A stretch of 9,509 bases of DNA from an uncultured Lachnospiraceae bacterium (GCA_910586315.1 CAJUIP010000073.1:1-9509); one strand, 5' to 3'. Positions 1-6,637 are shown, counted from the first letter of the stretch. Translations and numbers: made by a program. The notes: generated by a model not told the origin, from the letters alone.

Positions 1-1
1 C

Positions 2-244
2 AAGGCTGTAAACGCAGGCGGCGTTCTTGTATCCGGTCTTGAGATGAGCCAGAACTCCGAGAGATATTCCTGGACTGCAGAGGAAGTTGATTCCAAGTTA
101 CTTCAGATCATGACAGGTATCCATGATGGTTCCGCAGAAGCTGCCGAGAGATACGGCTTAGGTTACAACCTGGTTGCCGGTGCTAACATCGTTGGCTTCC
201 AGAAAGTTGCTGATGCTATGATGGCTCAGGGTATTGCCTGGTAA
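2..244 (+). CDS. gdhA: NADP-type glutamate dehydrogenase, C-terminal 80 residues (5' end outside window)
   Basis: The reading frame is open from base 2 and ends at TAA 242-244, giving the last 80 residues. Glutamate dehydrogenase interconverts 2-oxoglutarate plus ammonia and glutamate in the cytoplasm. The fragment begins KAVNAGGVLVSG and ends GANIVGFQKVADAMMAQGIAW-like; both stretches are characteristic of the hexameric bacterial enzyme. From memory it differs at only a few positions from Clostridium symbiosum glutamate dehydrogenase (no alignment was run). The conserved N-A-G-G-V-x-V-S-G segment belongs to the end of the nucleotide-binding domain and the closing helices. The catalytic lysines lie upstream of the window. 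The downstream gene is separated by 111 bases with hairpins, so it is probably a separate transcription unit. Confidence 0.95.
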   Translation, partial: KAVNAGGVLVSGLEMSQNSERYSWTAEEVDSKLLQIMTGIHDGSAEAAERYGLGYNLVAGANIVGFQKVADAMMAQGIAW

Positions 245-283
245 TTTGAGCAGTTATCATAACTGAATTCAACGGAAATATTG

Positions 284-320
284 GGGGCCATTGCGGGAGA
301 ATCTTCTTCCGCAGGGCCCC
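284..320 (+). terminator. Hairpin after gdhA, possible terminator
   Basis: GGGGCC at 284-289 pairs with GGCCCC at 315-320. An inner stem pairs GCGG 293-296 with CCGC 309-312 and continues through AGAA/TTCT. The following bases are only moderately T-rich (TGTATTAATAT), so termination would be imperfect. A second small hairpin, CAGTTA-TCA-TAACTG, lies at 251-265. Together these separate gdhA from the next gene. Confidence 0.4.
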
Positions 321-355
321 TGTATTAATATCGTAAAGAGGAAGGAAGAGGAACA

Positions 356-1318
356 ATGGGATTTACAGTATTTTACACAGTACAAATCAATGATGTTGCT
401 ACAAAAATTTTTGAAGCAGCAGGCGGAAAGACTGTTGTAACCAGTCATTTCTTTGATGAAGCCGGTTACGCGGAAGAATTGAAGAAATTACAGCCGGAGG
501 CAATTATGTGCCGTACGGAGCCGATTACAGCGGCTATGATGGACGCTGCCGGTCCGAATCTTAAGGTGATCGGCAAGCAGGGAGCAGGTCTTGACAATAT
601 CGACATGGAGGCTGCAACAAAAAGAAACATTCGTGTGGTATATGCGCCGGGCCAGAATGCACAGTCCGTTGCCGAGCAGGCAGCTTTCCTGATGCTGGCA
701 TGTGCACGCCGTTTTAGCTATGTTGACAGACAGTTCCGTTCCGGAAATTATAAAGTACGTTTCGGCCTTACAAATACATATGAGCTTCAGGGTAAAACCC
801 TTGGCCTTCTTGGCTGCGGAAGAATCGGCCGTATGCTGGCAACCATCGCAAAGCATGGCTTTGGCATGAACGTTATCGGCTATGACCCATTCTTAAAGCA
901 GGAGCAGCTTGGTGATCTGATCACTCTGGTGGAAAACAATGACGAAGTATTTAAGCAATCTGATTTTGTCAGCCTTCATACTCCGCTTACTCCTGAGACA
1001 GAGCACAGTGTTGGCATGAGAGAATTTAAGCTGATGAAGCCCACAGCCTCCTTTATCAATGCAAGCCGCGGAGAAGTGGTAAATGAAGCAGAGTTGATTC
1101 AGGCAATGCAGGAGGGTATCATTAACTGTGCAGGCCTGGATGTGACAGAGAAGGAACCACTTCCTCTTGACAGTCCCTTATATACCCTTGATAACGTAAT
1201 CCTCACACCGCATACCGCTGCTTCCACAGAACAGTCCGTAATCCGTTGCTGTGAGACGGTTGCCGATGATATTTGTGCAGTTGTTGCAGGAAATGCAGCA
1301 AAATTTGCAGCAAACTAA
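356..1318 (+). CDS. D-isomer-specific 2-hydroxyacid dehydrogenase, NAD-dependent
   Basis: A 320-residue cytoplasmic oxidoreductase of the family that includes 3-phosphoglycerate, D-lactate and glycerate/hydroxypyruvate dehydrogenases; it interconverts a 2-oxoacid and a D-2-hydroxyacid. The Rossmann dinucleotide motif is at residues 150-158 (GLLGCGRIG), followed by the NAD-preferring acidic residue D177 in YDPF. The catalytic triad is visible: R238 in NASRGE, E267 in DVTEKEPL and H286 in LTPHTA. The substrate-binding domain is formed by residues 1-100 plus the C-terminus. There is no ACT domain, and 320 residues is the short form, so it is not a typical full-length SerA. The start ATG follows a purine-rich AGAGGAAGGAAGAGG stretch. 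The gene lies between gdhA and an M20 hydrolase, suggesting a role in amino or 2-oxo acid metabolism. The exact substrate cannot be read from the sequence. Confidence 0.9.
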   Translation: MGFTVFYTVQINDVATKIFEAAGGKTVVTSHFFDEAGYAEELKKLQPEAIMCRTEPITAAMMDAAGPNLKVIGKQGAGLDNIDMEAATKRNIRVVYAPGQNAQSVAEQAAFLMLACARRFSYVDRQFRSGNYKVRFGLTNTYELQGKTLGLLGCGRIGRMLATIAKHGFGMNVIGYDPFLKQEQLGDLITLVENNDEVFKQSDFVSLHTPLTPETEHSVGMREFKLMKPTASFINASRGEVVNEAELIQAMQEGIINCAGLDVTEKEPLPLDSPLYTLDNVILTPHTAASTEQSVIRCCETVADDICAVVAGNAAKFAAN

Positions 1319-1330
1319 TTACCATAAAGG

Positions 1331-1381
1331 AAATGAAAGCGGGCAGGGAAAATGTCTCCCCTGCTCGATTCATTTATTTTA
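1331..1381 (+). terminator. Hairpin terminator or attenuator between dehydrogenase and M20 hydrolase
   Basis: AAATGAA 1331-1337 pairs with TTCATTT 1369-1375, and CGGGCAGGG 1340-1348 pairs with CCCTGCTCG 1359-1367 (one G-T), leaving a 10-base loop. The T-rich run TTTATTTTAT follows. This is a good intrinsic terminator for the dehydrogenase. Only 32 bases remain before the next start codon, with no clear separate promoter, so it may act as a partial terminator inside a two-gene operon. Confidence 0.6.
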
Positions 1382-1413
1382 TAGGAAAGACCTTTGACAC
1401 AAGGAGGGCATAC

Positions 1414-2595
1414 ATGACAAAAATAGTGGAGTCAGCAAAAGCGTTGATGCCGAAGCTTGTGGAAATCAGGAGAGATTTCCATGAGTATCCCGAGACATCT
1501 CAGAATGAAGTGGAGACGTCCAGAAAAGTCGCCTCTTATTTAAAGGAAATGGGTTGCGACCAGGTGATCGAAAATGTGGGCGGCCATGGGGTGATCGGTA
1601 TCATCAAAGGAAAGAAAAATGGAAAGACTGTGGCATTAAGAGCCGACATGGATGCATTGCAGATTCAGGAAATGAATGATGTGGAATATAAGTCCAGAAA
1701 CGACGGTGTCATGCATGCCTGCGGTCATGATAATCATATGACCGGGCTTTTGGGGGCGGCGAAGCTTTTGTGCCAGAACCGGGATGAAATCTGCGGAACC
1801 GTAAAGCTGGTGTTCCAGCCTGCGGAGGAATTTTCTCCCGTCGGCGGCTCCAGAGGGATGCTGGAGTCCGGATATCTGGATGATATCGGAGCAATTTTCG
1901 GCCTTCACGTATGGCCTGACCTGCCCCATGGAACCGTTGGCATAAAGGCAGGTCCCTTAATGGCAGCCACAGATCATTTTACAATCACCATTCATGGAAA
2001 GACTGCCCACGGCGCAAAGCCGGATCAGGGCATCGACGCCGTGGTGTTAGGGGCTCAGTTTGTTATGGCGGCCCAGTCCATCGTAAGCCGTAAGGTGAAC
2101 CCTCTTGATAACGCTGTGGTAACCTTTGGTATTTTTAACGCAGGCACCCGATATAACATCATCGCGGGGGAATGCGTTCTGGATGGAACGGTCCGTACCC
2201 TCAATGAAAAAACGCGCGATATGATTGAGGAAACCATGAGAAAGCTTTTGGACGGCCTGTGCCTTCAGTCCGGGGCCACCGCGGATATTGTTTATGGGCG
2301 CGGGTATCCGGCTCTTGTGAATCATGCGGAGGATGCGGCCCTGGTCAGAAGAACGGCAGTTTCCCTGTTCGGAGAAGAAAATGTGGAGGATGTACAGGAC
2401 CCGGCCATGCCGGCAGAGGACTTTTCTTTCTATCTGAAAGAGAAAAAAGGGGCTTTTGTGTGGCTGGGAACCGCGAAAGAGGGGAAAGAGGTCTGGCCGC
2501 TTCACAACAGCAGATTCGATGTGGATGAGGATATTTTATGGAGAGGAGCCGCGCTTTTGGCGCAGACCGCCATGGATTATCTGGCAGAAAAATGA
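1414..2595 (+). CDS. M20 family amidohydrolase (N-acyl amino acid / IAA-amino acid hydrolase type)
   Basis: A 393-residue metallo-amidohydrolase of peptidase family M20D, which cleaves the amide bond of N-acyl amino acids (hippurate-, indoleacetyl- or acetyl-amino acid type). Metal-site residues are visible: C103 and H105 in HACGHD, E138/E139 in FQPAEE, H165 in GLHVWP and H364 in PLHNSRF. The lid/dimerisation domain spans about residues 186-300 (starting DHFTITIHGKTAHGAKP). No signal peptide is present, so it is cytoplasmic. The start ATG 1414 is chosen because AAGGAGGG at 1401-1408 sits at ideal spacing. A longer frame from 1273 would overlap the dehydrogenase by 46 bases and read through the hairpin. 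It follows the 2-hydroxyacid dehydrogenase on the same strand. Alternative names in the family (hipO, amaA, abgB-like) cannot be separated by eye. Confidence 0.92.
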   Translation: MTKIVESAKALMPKLVEIRRDFHEYPETSQNEVETSRKVASYLKEMGCDQVIENVGGHGVIGIIKGKKNGKTVALRADMDALQIQEMNDVEYKSRNDGVMHACGHDNHMTGLLGAAKLLCQNRDEICGTVKLVFQPAEEFSPVGGSRGMLESGYLDDIGAIFGLHVWPDLPHGTVGIKAGPLMAATDHFTITIHGKTAHGAKPDQGIDAVVLGAQFVMAAQSIVSRKVNPLDNAVVTFGIFNAGTRYNIIAGECVLDGTVRTLNEKTRDMIEETMRKLLDGLCLQSGATADIVYGRGYPALVNHAEDAALVRRTAVSLFGEENVEDVQDPAMPAEDFSFYLKEKKGAFVWLGTAKEGKEVWPLHNSRFDVDEDILWRGAALLAQTAMDYLAEK

Positions 2596-2616
2596 TACCA
2601 TTGGTTCTTGAACAGT

Positions 2617-2664
2617 AAAAAAGTCCTGCCGAATTGAGTGAGATCAGTTTGGCAGGACTTTTTT
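2617..2664. terminator. Bidirectional intrinsic terminator between convergent genes
   Basis: AAAAAAGTCCTGCC 2617-2630 is perfectly complementary to GGCAGGACTTTTTT 2651-2664. The stem continues inward through seven more pairs (two G-T) to a six-base loop at 2638-2643. The T run on one strand and the A run on the other give a U tract in both directions. It serves the M20 hydrolase from the left and threonine aldolase from the right. Confidence 0.92.
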
Positions 2665-2732
2665 GCTGGTCTGTTTTCCTGACACTACAAAGGAAAAAGC
2701 ATCTTCATCAGAGCAAGGGACATCTGGAGTGG

Positions 2733-3752
2733 CTATTTTTTTAGTGTGTTAAGAAAGTCTCTCACGGCTTTTTCCGGTGTGGCCCAAGAGGTCACCAGGC
2801 GGATTTCCGTGCAGGCGCCGTTATGCGGGCCGATGATGTTAAAGCTAAAATCCTTGGAGAGTCCTTCCACAACCTGGTCCGGGAAAATCGGGAAAAGCTG
2901 GTTTGTGGGGGAATCAGAACCGAAGGAATATCCCAGATCTTTGATGCCGTTTCTTAAGATATCAGCCATTTCATTGGCGTGTTCCGCCATCTCAAAGAAA
3001 AGATTGTCTTTGAATAATTCCTCAAACTGAATTCCGGCCACAAAGCCCTTGGCCAGCATGGCGCCGCGGTTTTTTATCATGTAGCGGAAATCTTCTTTTA
3101 AAATCGGATTGGAGATTACAAGGGCCTCACCGAATAAGGCGCCGTTTTTTGTTCCGCCGATATAGAAGGCGTCTGTGGAGGCGGCGATGTCTGCAAGAGT
3201 CAGATCATTTTCCTTACATGTCATGGCGGAGCCGATTCTGGCACCGTCCAGGAATAAATAAAGGTTATTTTTCCGGCAGCAGTGACAGAGAGCGTCCAGT
3301 TCCGCTTTTTTGTAGATGGTTCCCACCTCAGTGGAATCGGAAATATAGACCAGGCGGGGCTTTACCATGTGCTCATCGGGATGTGCCTTTAAACAAGACT
3401 CAATAATTTTTGGGGTAAGCTTTCCGTCTGGCGTGGGAAAGGCCAGTATTTTGTGTCCGGTTCCTTCCACGGCACCCGTTTCGTGGACATTGATATGGCC
3501 TTCCGTGGTGGAGATGGCGGCCTCATAGGGGCGCAGGGCGGCCGAAATCAGAAGAAGATTGGTCTGGGTCCCTCCGGTAATAAAGTGAACGTCCGCGTCT
3601 TCCCGCCGGATGAGGGCTTTGATGGAAGCGGCGGCGGCAGCGCAGTGGGTGTCCAGGCCGTACCCCTCGTTTTGGGTCAGATTTGCATGGATGAGGGCCT
3701 CTAAAATCCGCGGATGGGCGCCCTCGCTGTAATCATTTTTAAAACTGTACAT
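2733..3752 (-). CDS. ltaE: Low-specificity L-threonine aldolase (PLP-dependent)
   Basis: A 339-residue cytoplasmic fold-type I PLP enzyme of the threonine aldolase / beta-eliminating lyase family. It cleaves L-threonine or allo-threonine to glycine and acetaldehyde. Visible family marks: N-terminal NDYSEGAHP, phosphate-binding GGTQTN at 60-65, H86 in TEGHINVHETGA (ring-stacking position), D169 and R172 in FLDGARIG, and the Schiff-base lysine K202 in YIGGTKNG. Length is normal for the family and the frame is intact. ATG at 3752 (reverse strand) is preceded by GGGAG with a 9-base spacer; an in-frame upstream extension would start within or above that ribosome site. A terminator shared with the M20 gene lies 68 bases beyond its stop. 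A separate promoter and a palindromic leader lie upstream. The strict stereospecificity class cannot be decided by eye. Confidence 0.92.
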   Translation of the reverse strand: MYSFKNDYSEGAHPRILEALIHANLTQNEGYGLDTHCAAAAASIKALIRREDADVHFITGGTQTNLLLISAALRPYEAAISTTEGHINVHETGAVEGTGHKILAFPTPDGKLTPKIIESCLKAHPDEHMVKPRLVYISDSTEVGTIYKKAELDALCHCCRKNNLYLFLDGARIGSAMTCKENDLTLADIAASTDAFYIGGTKNGALFGEALVISNPILKEDFRYMIKNRGAMLAKGFVAGIQFEELFKDNLFFEMAEHANEMADILRNGIKDLGYSFGSDSPTNQLFPIFPDQVVEGLSKDFSFNIIGPHNGACTEIRLVTSWATPEKAVRDFLNTLKK

Positions 3753-3779
3753 AAAACATTTCTCCCATTTGTTTTTTTC

Positions 3780-3846
3780 GTTTACGGAGTGGGGGCATCT
3801 TTTTGCCCGCCTCTAACGGGCAGGAAGATGCCCTCCTCCCGTGAAC
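3780..3846. repeat. Long imperfect palindrome in the ltaE leader
   Basis: GGGCATC 3793-3799 pairs with GATGCCC 3827-3833, and the stem continues without a break through GCCCG 3805-3809 with CGGGC 3817-3821 (17 pairs, two G-T). The loop is 7 bases. Weaker pairing extends outward to 3780/3846. Neither strand has a U tract after it, so it is not an ordinary terminator. It sits in the predicted ltaE 5' leader just above the ribosome site. Parts resemble the sequence at 9419-9475. Confidence 0.75.
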
Positions 3847-3966
3847 AGTAACTATTTCCAGTGCACATGGACTCTGAATCCAGTATAATGAAACACAGAA
3901 AAAAAGTCCAGAATAAATGAACCTTTCTTTCACTTTTTTCCTCTATAGAGTGTTACTGCACACGGG
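3838..3966. repeat. Inverted repeats flanking the ltaE promoter segment
   Basis: CCCGTGAACAGTAAC at 3838-3852 and GTTACTGCACACGGG at 3952-3966 are inverted copies matching at 13 of 15 positions, 99 bases apart. Related copies appear at 4056-4064 (CAGTAACCT) and 9338-9352 (GTAACAGTTCACGGG). The repeats enclose the predicted ltaE promoter. They may be a dispersed repeat boundary or a regulator site. Confidence 0.5.
3882..3910 (-). promoter_or_regulatory. Predicted sigma-A promoter of ltaE
   Basis: On the reverse strand TGGACT (3905-3910) and TATACT (3882-3887) are separated by 17 bases, matching 4/6 and 5/6 of the vegetative consensus. Transcription would start near 3875, giving a leader of about 120 bases that contains the 3780-3846 palindrome. 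Confidence 0.5.
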
Positions 3967-4105
3967 GCATGGGAAATCAGACAAATTTTCTACATTGGGC
4001 GGACGCCCGGCGCTTTTTTATCCGGCTTAAGACGGAAAAGGAGATGTTCCCCGCAGACAGTAACCTGTATGAGAGGTGCACCCAATCAGAGGAAGGAGGA
4101 TGTGC
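3911..4105 (+). promoter_or_regulatory. Upstream region of the ECF sigma operon (promoter not certain)
   Basis: No vegetative promoter is clear here. TGAACCTTT at 3918-3926 resembles the TGAAAC-type -35 of Firmicutes ECF promoters. About 17 bases later comes CTCTATAGAG (3941-3950), a perfect 10-base palindrome that could hold the -10. That would fit autoregulation by the sigma factor, but the match is weak. A small GGGC-GGAC-GCCC hairpin at 3997-4008 is followed a few bases on by six Ts. The ribosome site GGAAGGAGGA is at 4091-4100. Confidence 0.25.
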
Positions 4106-4672
4106 ATGGAAGATACGGAGCTGGTTAAGAGAATGATATCCGGCGACAGAGACGCGTTCGACGGTTTAATGGAACAGTATCAGCCGCAGGCTCTGCGGGC
4201 GGCATATCTGATTTCCGGCAGCCATGCTGACAGCGAGGATATTGTCCAGGAAACCTTCATAGCCTGTTACTTAAACAGAAGGCAGATCAAGAATCCGGAG
4301 GCGTTTAGAGGATGGTTTTATAAGACGCTGTCCAGAAATGCCTGGAGAATCTGCCGGAAGAAGAAAAAGGAACAGCCTGTGGAGGAGGTCTATCCGGAAC
4401 ACGCGGCCGCGCCGGGAGAGCTTTTGGGAGATCTGCTCCAAAAAGAGGAGGAGAGGGGTCTGTATGAGGCCGTAAAGGCCCTTCCGGTGAAGCAGAGAAC
4501 GGTGATTGTTCTCTACTACTATAACCAGATGACCATAAAGGAAATTGCAAAGGCATGCGGATGCCTGGAGGGAACCGTCAAATCGCGTCTGTTCAACGGG
4601 AAAGCCAGGCTGAAGGCCATCATGATGGAACAGGAAGAAAAAGGAGGAACCACATGGACGATTCTATCTTAG
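4106..4672 (+). CDS. ECF-type RNA polymerase sigma factor
   Basis: A 188-residue extracytoplasmic-function sigma-70 factor. Region 2 covers about residues 18-85 (core binding and -10 recognition, with AYLISGSHADSEDIVQETF). A lysine-rich linker KKKKEQ follows. Region 4 covers about 118-170, with the helix-turn-helix TIKEIAKACGCLEGTVKSRL recognising the -35. There is no SnoaL-like or other C-terminal extension. ATG 4106 is preferred: GGAAGGAGGA lies five bases upstream, whereas ATG 4100 falls inside the ribosome site and ATG 4076 lies before it. Its 3' end overlaps the next gene by 19 bases, so the two are translationally coupled, as is usual for a sigma factor and its anti-sigma. The stimulus and regulon cannot be read from this window. 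Confidence 0.9.
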   Translation: MEDTELVKRMISGDRDAFDGLMEQYQPQALRAAYLISGSHADSEDIVQETFIACYLNRRQIKNPEAFRGWFYKTLSRNAWRICRKKKKEQPVEEVYPEHAAAPGELLGDLLQKEEERGLYEAVKALPVKQRTVIVLYYYNQMTIKEIAKACGCLEGTVKSRLFNGKARLKAIMMEQEEKGGTTWTILS

Positions 4673-5427
4673 AAAAAAAGATCCGAGCAGCTCTGGAGAA
4701 AAAGTCAGAGGAGGCCCGTGTGGACGCTCTGACAAGCAGGAGAATCCGGGCAAATGTATATGAAAGAATTGAGGAGGAAAGAAATATGAAGCATAGAAAC
4801 TGGAAAAAGACAGTAGTTGCAGCGGCGGCCATCTGTGTGTTCGGTACCATCACGGCCGTGGCGATTAAGAAACCTGCCTATACCTCGTCTCACTCCAGCC
4901 TCAATGAGGTGGTGAGGGATTATGAGGCGGCAGAGAACATGATGCATGGGTTTGACGCTTCTGTAAAAGTAGTGGAGGAGTTTTCCAACGGGTATAAATT
5001 TAAGGAGGCAGTTCCCAAATATGAAGCAACTCATGATGAGGAGCACAATACACTGGAGCAGGGGACCAGCATGTCCTTTACCTATGAAAAGAAGGGGATG
5101 GAGGATGTGACTCTTTCCGGAGACCGCCTGACCGTTCCCGTCAGCAATCCTGACGCGACGCTGGTTTTAGAGGACGGAACAGAACTCAGATACCACAGAT
5201 TGGCCAACAAGTTTGTGCCGCCGGACTATACGCCCACCGAAGAAGAGCTTAAACTGCAGGAGGAAGGAAAGTTAAACATCGGATATGGCGCCAGCCAGGT
5301 GGAGGAAATGATTTCTGTCAGCGTAACCTGGACTCAGGATGGAGTGACTTACTGCCTGTTCTCCTTTAACGGCAGCTTGACAGCTAAAGAAATGCTTCAG
5401 ATGGCGAAGGAAGTGGCAGAGAGTTAG
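4654..5427 (+). CDS. Membrane-anchored candidate anti-sigma factor (DUF4367-like C-terminus)
   Basis: A 257-residue single-pass membrane protein. Residues 1-50 are a charged, helical cytoplasmic part. One transmembrane helix lies at about 53-71 (VVAAAAICVFGTITAVAI), flanked by lysines. The remaining roughly 185 residues would be extracytoplasmic. The end, VTWTQDGVTYCLFSFNG followed by KEMLQMAKEV, resembles the DUF4367 domain seen at the C-terminus of Firmicutes anti-sigma proteins (recalled, not searched). There is no zinc-binding HxxxCxxC motif, so it is not a classical ZAS anti-sigma. The start ATG 4654 has AAGGAGG just upstream, inside the sigma gene. It overlaps the sigma gene by 19 bases, which is the main reason for the anti-sigma call. 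It likely holds the sigma factor at the membrane until an envelope signal arrives. Confidence 0.75.
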   Translation: MDDSILEKKIRAALEKKSEEARVDALTSRRIRANVYERIEEERNMKHRNWKKTVVAAAAICVFGTITAVAIKKPAYTSSHSSLNEVVRDYEAAENMMHGFDASVKVVEEFSNGYKFKEAVPKYEATHDEEHNTLEQGTSMSFTYEKKGMEDVTLSGDRLTVPVSNPDATLVLEDGTELRYHRLANKFVPPDYTPTEEELKLQEEGKLNIGYGASQVEEMISVSVTWTQDGVTYCLFSFNGSLTAKEMLQMAKEVAES

Positions 5428-5458
5428 AAAGCTGATATAGGGAGGATTTTTAACCTTT

Positions 5459-5500
5459 GGAAACGGCGTGGCTTCGGCCATGCCGTTTCCTATATTTATT
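5459..5500 (+). terminator. Intrinsic terminator of the sigma/anti-sigma operon
   Basis: GGAAACGGCGTGGC 5459-5472 pairs with GCCATGCCGTTTCC 5477-5490 (14 pairs, one G-T) around a TTCG loop closed by C-G, the especially stable UUCG tetraloop. The T-rich TATATTTATTTCTCTT follows. It begins 31 bases after the stop of the anti-sigma gene. Confidence 0.8.
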
Positions 5501-5689
5501 TCTCTTACAGACAGCGGGCATATTTTTGCTGATAATGTAACGCAAAAAATGAAAGAGACAGTACAGCGTTCCATGGAAAAAGTGCGGACGGAATATTCAA
5601 CGGATTTTATTCTGGTCTTTGAAAAATATGTAGAATATTTAGAAAGTGAATATAAGAAAGACGGAACAAGAATAGATTCAGGGGAATAG
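5492..5689 (+). pseudogene. MarR-like transcriptional regulator, C-terminal remnant
   Basis: An open frame ending at TAG 5687-5689 encodes IFISLTDSGHIFADNV followed by amphipathic charged helices (KMKETVQRSMEKVRTEY, FEKYVEYLESEYKK). The LTDxG turn followed by two helices is the pattern of the end of the MarR winged-helix wing and its C-terminal dimerisation helices. The DNA-recognition helix and everything before it are missing: the frame runs straight back into the operon terminator at 5459-5490 and has no ribosome site. It is therefore read as a decayed fragment of about 65 residues. Family assignment is by motif resemblance only. Base composition is AT-richer than the operon to its left, marking the start of the accessory block. 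Confidence 0.5.
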
Positions 5690-5691
5690 TG

Positions 5692-5716
5692 TCCATTACA
5701 TTGAAATGGATTTTTT
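5692..5716 (+). terminator. Short hairpin with T tract after the MarR-like remnant
   Basis: TCCATT 5692-5697 pairs with AATGGA 5705-5710 around a 7-base loop and is followed directly by TTTTTT 5711-5716. The stem is short and AT-rich. It probably was the terminator of the gene now reduced to a remnant. Confidence 0.5.
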
Positions 5717-5726
5717 ATAAAGTCTA

Positions 5727-5755
5727 TTCCCTCTGGAAAGTGATTGCGGTATAAT
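5727..5755 (+). promoter_or_regulatory. Candidate promoter of the nucleoside phosphorylase gene
   Basis: A consensus TATAAT lies at 5750-5755, 35 bases before the chosen start. The hexamer 17 bases upstream, TTCCCT 5727-5732, is a poor -35 match, so expression may be weak or activator dependent. Confidence 0.4.
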
Positions 5756-5790
5756 GGAGTCGTTGACAAGTCGAAATGGAGGTAAAAGAC

Positions 5791-6558
5791 GTGGTATTGA
5801 GGAATAAATATCCGATATGTGAGTTTGATACTGGTAAAAATCCGATTATTCAGGCAACGAATTTTTTGGCTAAAAGCCTTCCTGAAAAATGTGTGGTTAC
5901 TTTTTTCAGGAAGGAACTGGAACAGTTTGTTTCGGAAAATAATCTTCCTGTCATTGGCTATCTTAATTCAGAAGTGCTTGATATACCGATTTATGAATAT
6001 GGATATGGTACAGATAAGCTTTGTATTACAATGGCATTTTGTGGTGCGCCGGGTGCGGCTGTAGCGATTGAAGAACTTCATGCTATGGGATGTGAGAAAT
6101 TTATAATCTGCGGGGGCGCAGGGGCATTGACAAAGGACAGTAAAGTGGGAGAAATCATTATCCCTGTTTCTGCGGTTAGAGATGAGGGGACATCCTATCA
6201 TTATTTAGAACCATCTCGTGAAGTGGAATGCCACAAAGAAACAGTTAAGACTGTTGTTTCGTGTTTGGAACAAATGGGGATTCCATTTACAACCGGGAAA
6301 ACATGGACAAGCGATGCTATATACAGAGAAACTCCTGATATGGTTGAATTAAGGCGAAACGAGGGATGTATAACTGTGGAAATGGAAGCGGCAGCCTTTT
6401 TTGCGGTGTCCCAGTATTACAATATTCCGCTTGCCCAGTTATTATATGCCGGTGATGATGTAAGCGGTGAGGAGTGGGATTCCCGAAATTGGAATACGCA
6501 AAAGAATATCCGATATGATTTAATTATCTCTGCAATCGAAATTGTAAAGAAATTATAA
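5791..6558 (+). CDS. Nucleoside phosphorylase (PNP/UDP family)
   Basis: A 255-residue cytoplasmic enzyme of the NP-I fold, which splits a nucleoside with phosphate to a free base and ribose-1-phosphate. Family marks: CGAPGAA at 84-90 and CGGAGALT at 107-114 (phosphate/ribose pocket), SYHY at 135-138, the VEMEAAAFFAV segment at 196-206 whose Met-Glu contacts ribose, and the acidic GDDVS at 221-225. It resembles uridine phosphorylase and DeoD-like enzymes; base specificity is not decidable by eye. GTG 5791 is preferred because GGAGG at 5778-5782 stands 8 bases upstream. An ATG at 5776 overlaps that ribosome site and would add five residues. The gene is intact but sits among decayed genes in AT-richer DNA, suggesting horizontal acquisition. 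It has no nucleoside-catabolism neighbours. Confidence 0.85.
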   Translation: MVLRNKYPICEFDTGKNPIIQATNFLAKSLPEKCVVTFFRKELEQFVSENNLPVIGYLNSEVLDIPIYEYGYGTDKLCITMAFCGAPGAAVAIEELHAMGCEKFIICGGAGALTKDSKVGEIIIPVSAVRDEGTSYHYLEPSREVECHKETVKTVVSCLEQMGIPFTTGKTWTSDAIYRETPDMVELRRNEGCITVEMEAAAFFAVSQYYNIPLAQLLYAGDDVSGEEWDSRNWNTQKNIRYDLIISAIEIVKKL

Positions 6559-6588
6559 CGGGTTATGTGGCTATAAATTTAAATCGGA

Positions 6589-6637
6589 AATTGTCAAATA
6601 CAATACCTCTCCCAACCAAAGGTTGAGTTTGATAATT
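6589..6637. promoter_or_regulatory. Inverted repeat upstream of the HTH-membrane gene, possible operator
   Basis: AATTGTCAAA 6589-6598 pairs with TTTGATAATT 6628-6637 (one G-T). Inside it, CCAACC-AAA-GGTTG folds at 6612-6625. No T tract follows, so it is not a clear terminator. TTGATA at 6630-6635 could be a -35 with a weak TACAAG at 6654-6659. The symmetry would suit an autoregulatory operator. Confidence 0.3.

Noticed and set aside
1273..1413. N-terminal extension of the M20 hydrolase starting at 1273
   Set aside because: It would overlap the dehydrogenase, cross a terminator hairpin and encode a cysteine-rich, family-unlike stretch. The strong AAGGAGGG at 1401-1408 fixes the start at 1414.
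4076..4105. Longer sigma factor starting at ATG 4076 or 4100
   Set aside because: The ribosome site GGAAGGAGGA at 4091-4100 lies inside or too close to these starts, whereas ATG 4106 has correct spacing.
5762..5767. Perfect TTGACA upstream of the nucleoside phosphorylase
   Set aside because: It lies only about 24 bases before the start codon, with no -10 downstream outside the gene.
5272..5769. Long reverse-strand open frame across the anti-sigma 3' end and the MarR-like remnant
   Set aside because: It has no ribosome site, runs through two terminator hairpins, and shows no recognisable protein pattern. It is taken as a shadow frame.
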